Assembly (NCBI RefSeq): GCF_000236705.1
Contig: NC_016599.1
Span: forward strand, 434,001 to 498,000
Direction of reading: 5' to 3'
Origin: Owenweeksia hongkongensis DSM 17368
GTDB lineage: Bacteria; Bacteroidota; Bacteroidia; Flavobacteriales; Schleiferiaceae
Length of the DNA: 64,000 nt
Position numbers and translations under genes: made by a program. The notes under the pieces were generated by a model. The model searched no databases. It was given only the letters and a program-made list of their open reading frames with translations, and was not told where the DNA came from. Shown piece by piece: positions 1 through 8,330 of this stretch; positions within the stretch are counted from its first letter, which is position 1; each line of letters starts with the position of its first letter.

Positions 1-887
1 AAATTGCACGTAAGTGGGGTTATGAAAAGAAAGGTGTAGAAGAGCACGAAGCGCAAATTATTGTTGCTAAAAACAACTTTCACGGACGTACCACTACCAT
101 TATTTCATTTTCTAATGATGAAGATGCACGTAAAAACTTTGGCCCTTATACACCTGGTTTTATCAAGGTAGATTATGATAATGTGGATTCTCTGGAAGAA
201 GCTATAAAGAGTAGTAAAAACGTTGTAGCATTTCTTGTTGAGCCTATTCAAGGTGAAGCGGGTGTATTTGTACCGCAAGATGGATACCTTACTGCTGCAC
301 GTGAACTTTGCGCTCAAAACAATGTGCTTTTTATTGCTGACGAAATTCAAACAGGAATTGCCCGTACGGGAAATCTTTTGGCTGTAGATCACGAAGGTGT
401 GAAGCCGGATATGTTGATTCTTGGAAAAGCGTTGAGCGGTGGTGTTTACCCGGTTTCTGCGGTTTTGGCTAATGATGACATTATGAATGTAATCAAGCCC
501 GGGCAACACGGTTCTACTTTTGGTGGAAACCCATTGGCCGCAGCCGTAGCCATGGAAGCTCTTGAAGTAGTAAAAGACGAGAAGCTTGCCGAAAATGCTT
601 TCGAAATGGGAGAGCTTTTCCGTGAGAAAATGAACGAGTATATTTCTAAAAACAGTTTGGTGAAGCTAGTTCGTGGTCGCGGTTTGCTTAATGCCATCGT
701 AATTAATGATAGCGAGGATAGCAGTACAGCTTGGGATATTTGTGTGGCTTTGAAAGACAATGGTCTTTTGGCTAAGCCAACCCATGGAAATATTATCCGT
801 TTTGCGCCACCATTGGTAATGAACAGAGAGCAAATTTTGGATTGTGTTGATATTATTACCAGCACTATTTCAAAGTTTGAGAAATAA
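1..887 (+). CDS. rocD: ornithine--oxo-acid aminotransferase, 3' part
   Basis: PLP-dependent transfer of the delta-amino group of ornithine to 2-oxoglutarate, linking arginine/ornithine to glutamate semialdehyde and proline. The reading frame is open from base 3, so the gene starts before the window. About 294 residues are visible and roughly 110-120 N-terminal residues are missing compared with the usual 400 or so. Visible family signatures are NNFHGRTTT near the left edge, the ADEIQTGIARTG segment (PLP-binding Asp) and the LGKALSGGVYPVSAV segment with the Schiff-base lysine, then GSTFGGNPLA. Ornithine aminotransferase is favoured over acetylornithine aminotransferase from the ARKNFGPYTPGF and GLLNAIVI segments. 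The GTG at 183 is an internal valine, not the start. Confidence 0.93.
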   Translation, partial: IARKWGYEKKGVEEHEAQIIVAKNNFHGRTTTIISFSNDEDARKNFGPYTPGFIKVDYDNVDSLEEAIKSSKNVVAFLVEPIQGEAGVFVPQDGYLTAARELCAQNNVLFIADEIQTGIARTGNLLAVDHEGVKPDMLILGKALSGGVYPVSAVLANDDIMNVIKPGQHGSTFGGNPLAAAVAMEALEVVKDEKLAENAFEMGELFREKMNEYISKNSLVKLVRGRGLLNAIVINDSEDSSTAWDICVALKDNGLLAKPTHGNIIRFAPPLVMNREQILDCVDIITSTISKFEK

Positions 888-969
888 AAAATAGGCCTTT
901 GTCAGGTTAATGGCATTAGGCTTAAATCTCAATGCTGATATTGTACGTACATTAAAACAAAACAACAGC

Positions 970-1320
970 ATGCAAGAGATTTGGGAAAGTGTTAAGACCT
1001 GGTTTTTGAGCCTTGGAGAAACTTACGGGGTAGATCCTATCATATTTGGAAGCATTTATGTGGGGGCTATCCCGTTTTTTACGCTATCTGTAGCCTGGAT
1101 AGTGCGTAATTACCGTAAGGATAAACCTATTACGATACCCGTGCTCTGTGCTGGTTTTTTCTTTGTTTCGGCATACCTTTATCTTTTTATTGTAGGAGAA
1201 AATATTCCTTGGTGGGTATATGTTTTGCTTGGCGCAATGATAGCGTATGGCGCATGGAGCACTTATCAAAGTACCAAAAAGAAGGCTCTAAAGGCCAAAG
1301 AAGAAAAAGATGACGATTAG
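970..1320 (+). CDS. small membrane protein, unknown function
   Basis: A 116-residue protein with about three hydrophobic segments (roughly residues 22-42, 54-73 and 78-95) and a strongly charged, Lys/Glu/Asp-rich cytoplasmic tail ending in four acidic residues. The frame is open from 910, but the ATG at 970 (MQEIWESVKTW) gives a more natural amphipathic N-terminus and is preferred. Its last 11 bases overlap the start of prmC, so the two are probably co-translated. I do not recognise a named family. The link with prmC is positional only. Confidence 0.7.
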   Translation: MQEIWESVKTWFLSLGETYGVDPIIFGSIYVGAIPFFTLSVAWIVRNYRKDKPITIPVLCAGFFFVSAYLYLFIVGENIPWWVYVLLGAMIAYGAWSTYQSTKKKALKAKEEKDDD

Positions 1321-2155
1321 CGATTTACAATCAAATTTTATTGAAAAGCTGGAAGGGCTTTATACCAAAGGAGAGGCAGAGCGCCTCTTTTTTATTGGAC
1401 TGGAAGATCTGATGGATATAAACCTTTCACAGTATAGAGTAGAGCAAAATCGTACTACAAAGGAGATTGACCCCAAACGTATGCTGAACTACCTTCAGGG
1501 CTTGCTTGAGGGGAAGCCTTATCAGCATTTGATAGGTGAGGTACACTTTGCTAATCTAAAGTTAAGGGTGGGGCCAGAGGCGCTTATTCCAAGGCCAGAA
1601 ACGGAGGAGCTGGCTTATCTGATTAAGGAAGAAAATGATACTGCTGCACAACTTAGTATTTTAGATATAGGCACAGGAACAGGATGCTTGGCTCTGGCTT
1701 GTGCTCATTTGTTTAAAAATTCAAATGTAGAAGCTGTTGATATTTCTAAAGAAGCTTTGGGTTTAGCTAGAGCTAATACTAAACAGAATTCACTTGATGT
1801 AAAGTTTTGGGAAGCGGACATTTTAGATAAAAGTAAATGGCCATCTGGAAATTGGGACTTGATAGTGAGCAACCCTCCATACATTGGTGAAAGCGAAGCT
1901 GTAGAAATGGATGATTTGGTAAAAGAACATGAGCCACATACAGCGCTTTTTGTGCCAGATAATGACATCCTCATTTTTTACCGAGCTATAATGGAGCTGG
2001 CCAATGAGCGACTAAATACAGGAGGGAAGGTTTATATGGAAATCAATCAAAAGCTTGGTGAGGCCACACGAGAGCTTTTTGTACACGAAGGTTACGAAAC
2101 CAGGTTATTGAAGGACCTTAGTGGTAATGATAGGTTTGTGGTGGCGGAGAGATAA
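1310..2155 (+). CDS. prmC: release factor glutamine N5-methyltransferase
   Basis: Methylates the glutamine of the GGQ motif in peptide-chain release factors using S-adenosylmethionine, which speeds termination. The 281-residue length is typical. The N-terminal helical domain is followed by the PRPETEEL segment (about residues 95-101), the SAM-binding glycine loop LDIGTGTGC (118-126) and the substrate-glutamine-binding NPPY motif (188-191). The ATG overlaps the preceding membrane-protein gene by 11 bases, and no other start fits better. No terminator is evident after the stop; a degenerate repeat-rich spacer follows. Confidence 0.95.
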   Translation: MTISDLQSNFIEKLEGLYTKGEAERLFFIGLEDLMDINLSQYRVEQNRTTKEIDPKRMLNYLQGLLEGKPYQHLIGEVHFANLKLRVGPEALIPRPETEELAYLIKEENDTAAQLSILDIGTGTGCLALACAHLFKNSNVEAVDISKEALGLARANTKQNSLDVKFWEADILDKSKWPSGNWDLIVSNPPYIGESEAVEMDDLVKEHEPHTALFVPDNDILIFYRAIMELANERLNTGGKVYMEINQKLGEATRELFVHEGYETRLLKDLSGNDRFVVAER

Positions 2156-2177
2156 GTGACTTTTACTTCCTTTAGAA

Positions 2178-2262
2178 CCACTCTGTGAAACTCTGTGCAA
2201 CCCTGTGGTGAAAAAATTGCGCACAGATTATTGACCACTGAGGTCAAGGAGTTGCACTGAGA
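2178..2262. repeat. degenerate intergenic CTCTGTG-type inverted repeat
   Basis: The gap between prmC and the HU gene holds three near-tandem copies of a CTCTGTG/CCTGTG motif at about 10-base spacing (2181-2207). About 30 bases on there is an inverted, diverged counterpart (CACTGAG...GTTGCACTGAG, 2235-2262). The arms can fold on each other imperfectly. Intergenic CTCTGTG/CACAGAG repeats are, to my recollection, scattered in many Bacteroidota and other genomes. It is non-coding and carries no transposase. Confidence 0.5.
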
Positions 2263-2308
2263 TGAACTGTGTTCAAAAACACTTTAAGGTAAGGCAGACA
2301 AGGAAGCA

Positions 2309-2335
2309 TAAAAAACCCCGACTAAAAGCCGGGGT
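2309..2335 (-). terminator. intrinsic terminator of the HU gene
   Basis: On the minus strand a GC-rich stem (ACCCCG...CGGGGT, about 9 bp with one G-T pair and a 3-base loop) is followed by six T residues. It lies 26 bases after the HU stop codon. There is no comparable T-run on the plus strand, so it serves HU rather than prmC. Confidence 0.85.
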
Positions 2336-2361
2336 CTTATAAATATCTTAAGATATAATTC

Positions 2362-2631
2362 TTAGAGCTTAGCAGTAAGCTCAGAACCTGCTTTAAACTT
2401 AGCAACAGTTTTAGCTGGGATTTGAATTTTCTTTCCGGTCTGTGGGTTTCTACCCTCACGAGCCGCTCTTTCTGAAGTAGAGAAAGTTCCGAATCCTACT
2501 AGTGATACGCGACCACCTTTTGACATTGTATTAGCTACATTGTCGGTAAAAGAATCCAATGCTTTTTTAGCCGCAGCTTTAGAAATACCGGCATCAGCTG
2601 CCATAGCATCGATCAAATCTGATTTGTTCAT
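2362..2631 (-). CDS. HU-family histone-like DNA-binding protein
   Basis: Small basic nucleoid protein that bends DNA as a dimer. At 89 residues it is full length. The sequence shows the alpha-helical N-terminus (MNKSDLIDAMAADAGISKA), the VSLVGFGTFS core strand and the beta-arm GRNPQTGKKIQIPA with the intercalating proline. It stands alone with its own consensus promoter (2671-2700) and its own terminator (2309-2335), as expected for a highly expressed monocistronic gene. Confidence 0.96.
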   Translation of the reverse strand: MNKSDLIDAMAADAGISKAAAKKALDSFTDNVANTMSKGGRVSLVGFGTFSTSERAAREGRNPQTGKKIQIPAKTVAKFKAGSELTAKL

Positions 2632-2670
2632 GATTATAATTAATTTTAGTTAAACAATTATCAACTCTCA

Positions 2671-2700
2671 CAAAGGTAGACTTATAGCGGGATTGCGCAA
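2671..2700 (-). promoter_or_regulatory. HU promoter (Bacteroidota -33/-7)
   Basis: Read on the minus strand, TTG is followed after 19 bases by TACCTTTG, matching the Bacteroidota housekeeping pattern TTTG-N17-20-TAnnTTTG. The -7 element ends about 40 bases before the HU start codon. No Shine-Dalgarno sequence is apparent, which is usual for this phylum. Confidence 0.75.
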
Positions 2701-2787
2701 GTTTAGGCCAAAAAAAATGCCCTAAATGTTGAAAATAGTGGTCATTTGTTGAAAAAGGTAGGGGCAAACCTACTGTGAATAAGGGAT

Positions 2788-3726
2788 TCAGCCCATTTTG
2801 GCGTTCTCAGAAATTTTAAAGCCATTTAGTAATTCTGACACCTCCATTCGCCTTTTTCCCGCTATTTGTAGGCTTTTCAGGCGTATCATTTTGTCATGGC
2901 AACCCACATTTAACACATTTTTATTGTTGGTTTCTAATTCACCTGCTCCTTTGCTAGGTTCATCAGTAAGTTCTACCTCAAAAATTTTAACTCCAATTTT
3001 TTCGTCATCCATTATAATGTTGCTGATGGCGGCCGGGTAGGGCGAAAGCCCTCTAATGAAATTGTAAACCTGCTCGGCTGGTTTTGAAAAATCAATAATG
3101 GTATCCTCCTTAAAAATCTTAGGGGCTTCCTTATTTGCTTGGTTGTGATCTTGCGGAGTAGAAGGTGCATTTCCGCTCTCAATTTTATTCACGGTATCCA
3201 AAAGAAGCTTGGCACCCTCAATCATTAGTTTATCGTGATAAGTTCCCGCTGAGTCATTTTTTGTAATGGGCACTTTTACGTTTTGGATAGTTTCACCGGT
3301 ATCTATCTTTTCATTAATAAAGAATGTGGTGGCGCCACTTTCCGTTTCTCCATTTATAATTGCCCAATTGATAGGGGCAGCACCTCTATATTGAGGAAGT
3401 AATGAGCCGTGTAGATTTATCGTTCCCTTGGCGGGTAAATCCCACACCACTTTTGGAAGCATCCTAAAAGCAACCACTATTTGTAAATCTGGCTTTAGAG
3501 CCGAAAGCTCTTCTATAAACTCTGGAGCCTTGAGATTGGTAGGTTGAAGTACTTTCAAACCCTGAGATTCGGCATATACTTTAACGGCTGATTGTTGCAG
3601 CTTTCTTCCGCGACCAGCAGGTTTATCCGGAGCGGTAATTACACCTACCACGTTTTTTCCGTTTTCTACAAGTTTTTTTAATGAGGCTACCGCAAAATCT
3701 GGGGTGCCCATAAATACAATTCGCAT
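2788..3726 (-). CDS. fmt: methionyl-tRNA formyltransferase
   Basis: Formylates the amino group of initiator Met-tRNA using 10-formyl-tetrahydrofolate. The 312-residue length is usual. The N-terminal formyltransferase fold begins MRIVFMGTPDFA. The catalytic segment NLHGSLLPQYRGAAPINW lies at about residues 104-121 (Asn and His of the active site), followed by the catalytic Asp in KIDTG. A C-terminal tRNA-binding domain follows (EDTIIDF, IRGLSPYPAA). It sits 77 bases downstream of recQ on the same strand and may be read from the same transcript. Confidence 0.96.
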   Translation of the reverse strand: MRIVFMGTPDFAVASLKKLVENGKNVVGVITAPDKPAGRGRKLQQSAVKVYAESQGLKVLQPTNLKAPEFIEELSALKPDLQIVVAFRMLPKVVWDLPAKGTINLHGSLLPQYRGAAPINWAIINGETESGATTFFINEKIDTGETIQNVKVPITKNDSAGTYHDKLMIEGAKLLLDTVNKIESGNAPSTPQDHNQANKEAPKIFKEDTIIDFSKPAEQVYNFIRGLSPYPAAISNIIMDDEKIGVKIFEVELTDEPSKGAGELETNNKNVLNVGCHDKMIRLKSLQIAGKRRMEVSELLNGFKISENAKMG

Positions 3727-3803
3727 GATTGTGATTTTATGAAATACTGCTGCGCAGCAATGGATTCTGAATAAGTGGTAAAATTAAGAAGCTATTTGAT
3801 ATC

Positions 3804-5714
3804 TCAGCTATTGAGCGCGTAAAGGTCTTGGCCTACACTTTTGATAAAACCGGAATCCAGCAACCAGCGAAGTGCTTCCAGGCAAATGGTATCATTGATT
3901 TTCAATTGCTCCCGAATTTTTGCATGCGAAAGAGGCGATTTCTCCTGAAGTAATGATTTGATAGAAGCGATGGCTTTATCCATTTTTTCATCAGCATTTT
4001 CAGCTCCTTTTTTTGCACGGCATACATCACAATGCCCACAATCCTGTGTGCTTTTTTCACCAAAGTATTTGAGGAGTTTTACGCTTCGACAGGTTTCACT
4101 ATCACTTACAAAATCTTCAATAGCGTCTATTCGTTGCTTTTTATCCTTAAAACGATCCTTCAAATTTTCATTTGAAATAGAAAGATGCTTCGTTACCTGT
4201 CGTGGTTTATTGATGGTAATTTCAGAATCTCCTTTGTTGGGAATGTAGTCGATAATTCCTTTGGTCTTAAGATACTGAAGCGCTTCGCGAACATTTCGTT
4301 CCGTAGATTTTAACCTGCCCGCAATCACAGATTCCTGGATGGAAGCATATTCCGTTTCTAAACCGCCATAAGATCTGGTGAGTGATTTTATCAAAATATC
4401 CAGCTTGGGATAACGAAGCTGAAAATCATACAATGTGGTTCGATCCACTAAAATGTGAACACGTGAGGTAGACTTAAAACCTTCATTGAGTGTAAGCCAA
4501 CCCTCACGCTCAAGTATTTTTAATACTTCGTAGGCCTTTAGTACGGGCAAGGAATACTGGTCTATAAATGCTTTGAAGTCAAAAGGGAAGTTTTGCCCTT
4601 CGCCAGTGCCAGAAGCTAATTGTAAGTAATTATTTAAAGCTTGGTAGGTACGTTTTACAAATTCCAGATCCGGAAAGCTTTCCAGGTGCCTTCTTTTTAA
4701 TTCATCTAAATCTGGTGGGCCAATGAGCATTACAGAGTATGCTGTCTCACCATCTCGTCCTGCCCGGCCAGCTTCCTGAAAGTAGGCTTCTAGAGATTCG
4801 GGTAACTCAAGATGAAGCACAATGCGAACATCTGGTTTATCAATCCCCATCCCAAAGGCATTGGTACAAACTATAATTCTAAGCTTGTTATTAACCCAGG
4901 CTTCCTGCTTTTTCTTCCGGTCTTCCGGGCTCATTCCTGCGTGGTAAAAGTCAGCTGAAATACCATTTTGCGTAAGCCATTGAGCAATTTCTACGGTGTG
5001 CTTTCTATTGCGGACGTATATCAGGCCAGAGCCTTTTATTCTCCTCAATATTTCTATTGCCTTACTCCATTTACGTTCAGTGTGATTTACGTTATAATAA
5101 AGGTTGGGTCGGTAAAAACTCTTTTGAATAACATGCTTCTCAGGGAAGCTTAATTTTTCCTGAATGTCATCCACCACATTTGGGGTGGCCGTTGCTGTAA
5201 GGGCAAGTATAGGTACTGAGGGTAGTAGCTCGCGTATCTCTGCAATTTTGGTGTAGGGGGGTCTAAAGTCATATCCCCATTGAGAAATGCAATGTGCTTC
5301 ATCTACCACCAGCAAATTGACTTTCATGCGCTTGATGCGCTCCTGCACAATTTCCGATTGTAACCTTTCGGGAGATAGATATAAAAATTTGTATCGCCCA
5401 TGAACACAATTGTCCAGGGCAATATCAATTTCACGGTAGGTGAGACCCGAGGTAAGTGCTACAGCTGGTATTTCTCGGTTTTTTAGATTTTGAACCTGAT
5501 CAGCCATTAAGGCTATCAAAGGAGATACTACAATGCCAATTCCCTTTTGGGCCATTATGGGCACCTGAAAACAAATAGATTTACCCCCGCCAGTAGGGAG
5601 CAGAGCCAGTGTGTCTTTCCCCGAAAGGGCAGAATTTATAATATCTTCCTGTAGTGGACGGAAATTTCTAAATCCCCAATAGGAAAATAATATGTCATGA
5701 ATTTTGTCCGTCAT
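3804..5714 (-). CDS. recQ: RecQ-family ATP-dependent DNA helicase
   Basis: 3'-5' DNA helicase of recombination and replication repair. Walker A LLPTGGGKS is at residues 38-46 and the DEAH box at 138-141. Helicase domain 2 includes the GMGIDKPDVR and QEAGRAGRDG motifs, and a four-cysteine zinc site (CRSVKLLKYFGE...CGHCDVC) comes near residue 545-570. The last 60 or so residues look like a winged-helix-type tail, not a clear HRDC domain, so this may be the HRDC-less form. Its ATG overlaps the stop of the upstream NTPase gene by four bases (ATGA), implying translational coupling. Confidence 0.95.
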   Translation of the reverse strand: MTDKIHDILFSYWGFRNFRPLQEDIINSALSGKDTLALLPTGGGKSICFQVPIMAQKGIGIVVSPLIALMADQVQNLKNREIPAVALTSGLTYREIDIALDNCVHGRYKFLYLSPERLQSEIVQERIKRMKVNLLVVDEAHCISQWGYDFRPPYTKIAEIRELLPSVPILALTATATPNVVDDIQEKLSFPEKHVIQKSFYRPNLYYNVNHTERKWSKAIEILRRIKGSGLIYVRNRKHTVEIAQWLTQNGISADFYHAGMSPEDRKKKQEAWVNNKLRIIVCTNAFGMGIDKPDVRIVLHLELPESLEAYFQEAGRAGRDGETAYSVMLIGPPDLDELKRRHLESFPDLEFVKRTYQALNNYLQLASGTGEGQNFPFDFKAFIDQYSLPVLKAYEVLKILEREGWLTLNEGFKSTSRVHILVDRTTLYDFQLRYPKLDILIKSLTRSYGGLETEYASIQESVIAGRLKSTERNVREALQYLKTKGIIDYIPNKGDSEITINKPRQVTKHLSISNENLKDRFKDKKQRIDAIEDFVSDSETCRSVKLLKYFGEKSTQDCGHCDVCRAKKGAENADEKMDKAIASIKSLLQEKSPLSHAKIREQLKINDTICLEALRWLLDSGFIKSVGQDLYALNS

Positions 5715-6250
5715 TCAACCCCAAGGTGCGCCAAAATAAACTTTACGCGTTCTTGCGAAGAGCTTTTTGGTACCTCTACTACTTCATAACCAAAACTAGT
5801 GTAGGCTTTGATAAGTTCTTCGTGAATAGTATTCATTGTGGCAAAGTCTTCTCTGCGCTCTTCGTCCATTGAATAGATTTCCTCCCAAGGTGGCGTCAAA
5901 AAAACTTTTGTATGATAGGGGTAATGTATAGCCAGATCTTCCAACGCATCTGCCGGAAGGTTATCTTTTTTGAGGTATGCAATCACATCAATAATGCCTC
6001 GGTCATAAAAGTTGATTTTTCCTTCAGCAGCATTTCGATATTGGTTTGTTTGACCATCAAACACCAAGTTGCTGAATCCAGAAAGATCATCCCAGGGTAA
6101 CTGTGCAGATCCTTTTGCCAATTCCTCTTTTATTACAGATCTTGAAACTTCGGTGTGGCAGGTGTAGCCGTTTTGTTTCATCAAGTCAATAATAGTAGAC
6201 TTTCCTGTGCCCGGGCCTCCGGTTATAATCACGCGTTTGGTTGTACTCAT
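5711..6250 (-). CDS. AAA_28-like P-loop NTPase/kinase
   Basis: A 179-residue single-domain P-loop protein. Walker A is GGPGTGKST at residues 11-19, followed by a conserved ...CHTEVSRSVIKEE segment, YDRGIIDVIAYL in the middle and a FLTPPWEEIY(S)MDEERRE lid-like region. These match the AAA_28/NadR-kinase-like group of predicted small-molecule kinases. The substrate is not evident. The stop overlaps the recQ start by four bases, so it is probably the first gene of a recQ-fmt operon. No consensus promoter was found in the 240-base divergent gap upstream. Confidence 0.8.
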   Translation of the reverse strand: MSTTKRVIITGGPGTGKSTIIDLMKQNGYTCHTEVSRSVIKEELAKGSAQLPWDDLSGFSNLVFDGQTNQYRNAAEGKINFYDRGIIDVIAYLKKDNLPADALEDLAIHYPYHTKVFLTPPWEEIYSMDEERREDFATMNTIHEELIKAYTSFGYEVVEVPKSSSQERVKFILAHLGVE

Positions 6251-6490
6251 GGTTTATACGTAGTTCCTTGTGTGTTATTTGGTTTGTTGTCAATCGTTAA
6301 GCTAATCTGTAATTTAGAAAAGCCTATTGTAAATCCAACTAAAATTACAATGTCTCCTCAAACAAAGTAATGTGGTGCCGAAGATAAAATTTTAGTTGAA
6401 ACGGAAACGCTTCTATTGAAACCGCAAAAATGGGTTTAGAAAGTATAAATTCTATGAAGTAAATTCGCATCCTTTAACAAAAGAGTCAGC

Positions 6491-6772
6491 ATGGACAGTA
6501 GAGAAGAAAAGTACGAGAAGTTAAAAATACAGTTGGAAGAAGGGTTTGAATGGCCAACACTATATATGTTTAAATTCATTATTCCAGCGGATAATGAAAA
6601 GCTTGCTCAGATAGAAAGTTTATTCAATTCAAAAGAAGCGCAGATAAATACACGTGAATCCAGCAAGGGAAACTTTATTAGCGTTACCGTAAAAGAAATG
6701 ATGATGAGCCCTCAGCGTGTGATTGACCGTTATGTTGAATCAGAGTCTATTGAAGGAATAATTTCACTTTAG
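6491..6772 (+). CDS. DUF493 (YbeD-like) family protein
   Basis: A 93-residue alpha/beta protein of the DUF493 family, a small ACT-like fold. The family pattern is visible as FEWPTLYMFKFIIPA near residues 18-32, a central SKGNFISVTVKEMMMSPQRV segment and the DRY motif (IDRYVESESIEGIISL). The biochemical role of the family is not established, although E. coli YbeD sits beside lipB. It is convergent with the CPXCG gene, with a gap of only three bases and no terminator between them. Confidence 0.85.
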   Translation: MDSREEKYEKLKIQLEEGFEWPTLYMFKFIIPADNEKLAQIESLFNSKEAQINTRESSKGNFISVTVKEMMMSPQRVIDRYVESESIEGIISL

Positions 6773-6775
6773 ATA

Positions 6776-6961
6776 TTATTGCCCGATGGGTTCGGCACTA
6801 AAAGCTTCGATTTCCTGACTTTCATTTATTGAGATAGTAAACTCTATAGGATTGCAGCACCTTTCGCAATCCTCAATATACTGTTGCTCCGGCACCGAGG
6901 TATCGATAAGAATTGATACTTCGGTAAAACAATAAGGACAGGGGTAAAAGTATTCTTCCAT
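6776..6961 (-). CDS. CPXCG-motif cysteine-rich protein
   Basis: A 61-residue zinc-ribbon-like protein. CPYC occurs at about residues 8-11 and CERCC at about 33-37, spaced as in the CPXCG cysteine-rich family, with the conserved DTSVPEQQYIEDCERCCNPIEF segment. The function of the family is unknown; metal binding is inferred from the cysteine pairs. The gene ends three bases from the convergent DUF493 gene. Confidence 0.85.
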   Translation of the reverse strand: MEEYFYPCPYCFTEVSILIDTSVPEQQYIEDCERCCNPIEFTISINESQEIEAFSAEPIGQ

Positions 6962-7114
6962 TGTATTCAGGTATTGGAGTTTTTAACCATTCTTTAACTG
7001 TGTAATTAACAGTTAGGTAGTTGTTAATGTTCTAATTTCTGATTTTCAAAAGAGGCAAAAAATTAATTGCTGAAAATCTAGTAAAACAATAAACTTAGAA
7101 TTGGTTTTTAAGCA

Positions 7115-8302
7115 TTATGAGGCCTCTTGGGGTCTCATTTTGTTTTTCACCAACTGAAACGCCATGAAAGTGGTAAGAAGCATCAAAGCACCAGCTACAA
7201 TGTTTGGCATAAAATAGGTCAATCCAAAAAGGAAACCTCCCAATGATGGACCAAAAACACGGCTAAGTGCACCTACGGATTGTGCGAGCCCCAGTATTTT
7301 TCCTTGTTCCTTCTTTTTAGCATTTTGCGAAAGCAAAGAAGAAATGATTGGCGTTACAAATGCGTTTCCAAAAGAGATGAGGGTAAGTGCGATGATAGTT
7401 AAAATAAGGAAGCCTCCGGGAGGTGCAAATGGAAGACTGGCCAACCCAGCTGCCATCATTAAATTACCAACTACAAACAATCTACGCTCGCCAAATATAT
7501 TACTGAGTTTGCCAACAAATAGCCCCTGAATAAGAGCTGTAGAAATACCTACATAGGCAAACATTACCCCAATCTCCTGCTCGTTTAATTGGTACTCTTT
7601 TGCCCAAAGCAATGACGCTGTAATTTGCATCATTGAAAAAGCCATGATAAATACAAAGTGAATCATCAGCACACTTCTAATCTCAGGGCGCGGAAGGATT
7701 CTGTAGATTTCGGTAAAAGGATTTTTGAAAAGCTTTGAATCCGCATTTTTTTCCTTGTTGGATTCTGGAAGGAAAAAGAATGCAAGAAGAAAGTTTAACG
7801 TTGAAATACCAGCAGCTACATATCCCAGGCCTTCAATGCCAAAGTTGGTTTTAAGGTACCCGCCTAGTGGAGGGCCAAATATGAAGCCAATTCCAAAAGC
7901 TGCTCCGATGTACCCAAAATACTTTACACGCTCCTTGGGTTTTACCAAATCACTAATGAAAGCTTGGGCTGCACTAAGGTTTGCTGCTCCAATTCCAGAT
8001 ACTATTCTTGCCAAAAATACCAAAGCGATTAATGTAGCATTTGCCAATACCAGATAGGAGAGTACCATGATACCAATGCTAATAAGTATTACAGGTCTTC
8101 TACCAATTCGGTCGCTCAACCCTCCCCAAAAGGGGGTGAATAAAAATTGGGCTGCTGCAAATGAAGCTTCAATAAGGCCAATGGTAAATTCAGAAGCACC
8201 AAGCTGATCGGCATAAATGGGCAGAACAGGAATAATTATTCCAAAGCCAAGCATATCTATGGCAATGGTAATTATCAGTACAAGAATTGGTAATTTTTTC
8301 AT
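7115..8302 (-). CDS. MFS transporter, TetA/drug-efflux type
   Basis: A 395-residue, 12-helix major facilitator protein, predicted proton-driven exporter in the inner membrane. The N-terminus (ITIAIDMLGFGIIIPVLP) and the motif A loop GGLSDRIGRRP at about residues 60-70 are of the TetA/multidrug group. An FGNAFVTPIISSLLSQ segment lies late in the second half. The substrate cannot be deduced. It lies 28 bases downstream of rnz on the same strand. Confidence 0.88.
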   Translation of the reverse strand: MKKLPILVLIITIAIDMLGFGIIIPVLPIYADQLGASEFTIGLIEASFAAAQFLFTPFWGGLSDRIGRRPVILISIGIMVLSYLVLANATLIALVFLARIVSGIGAANLSAAQAFISDLVKPKERVKYFGYIGAAFGIGFIFGPPLGGYLKTNFGIEGLGYVAAGISTLNFLLAFFFLPESNKEKNADSKLFKNPFTEIYRILPRPEIRSVLMIHFVFIMAFSMMQITASLLWAKEYQLNEQEIGVMFAYVGISTALIQGLFVGKLSNIFGERRLFVVGNLMMAAGLASLPFAPPGGFLILTIIALTLISFGNAFVTPIISSLLSQNAKKKEQGKILGLAQSVGALSRVFGPSLGGFLFGLTYFMPNIVAGALMLLTTFMAFQLVKNKMRPQEAS

Positions 8303-8309
8303 GGGGCGG

Positions 8310-8317
8310 CAAATATA
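8310..8317 (-). promoter_or_regulatory. possible -7 element for the MFS gene
   Basis: TATATTTG on the minus strand fits TAnnTTTG and ends eight bases before the MFS start codon, which would give a very short leader. No matching -33 TTTG is seen at the usual distance, so this is weak. Confidence 0.3.
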
Positions 8318-8330
8318 CCCACGTTCATTA

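Noticed and set aside
7039-7079. GATTTTCA...TGAAAATC inverted repeat as a terminator for the MFS gene
   Set aside because: The loop is about 25 bases and there is no T-run on either strand, so it is probably chance in AT-rich DNA.
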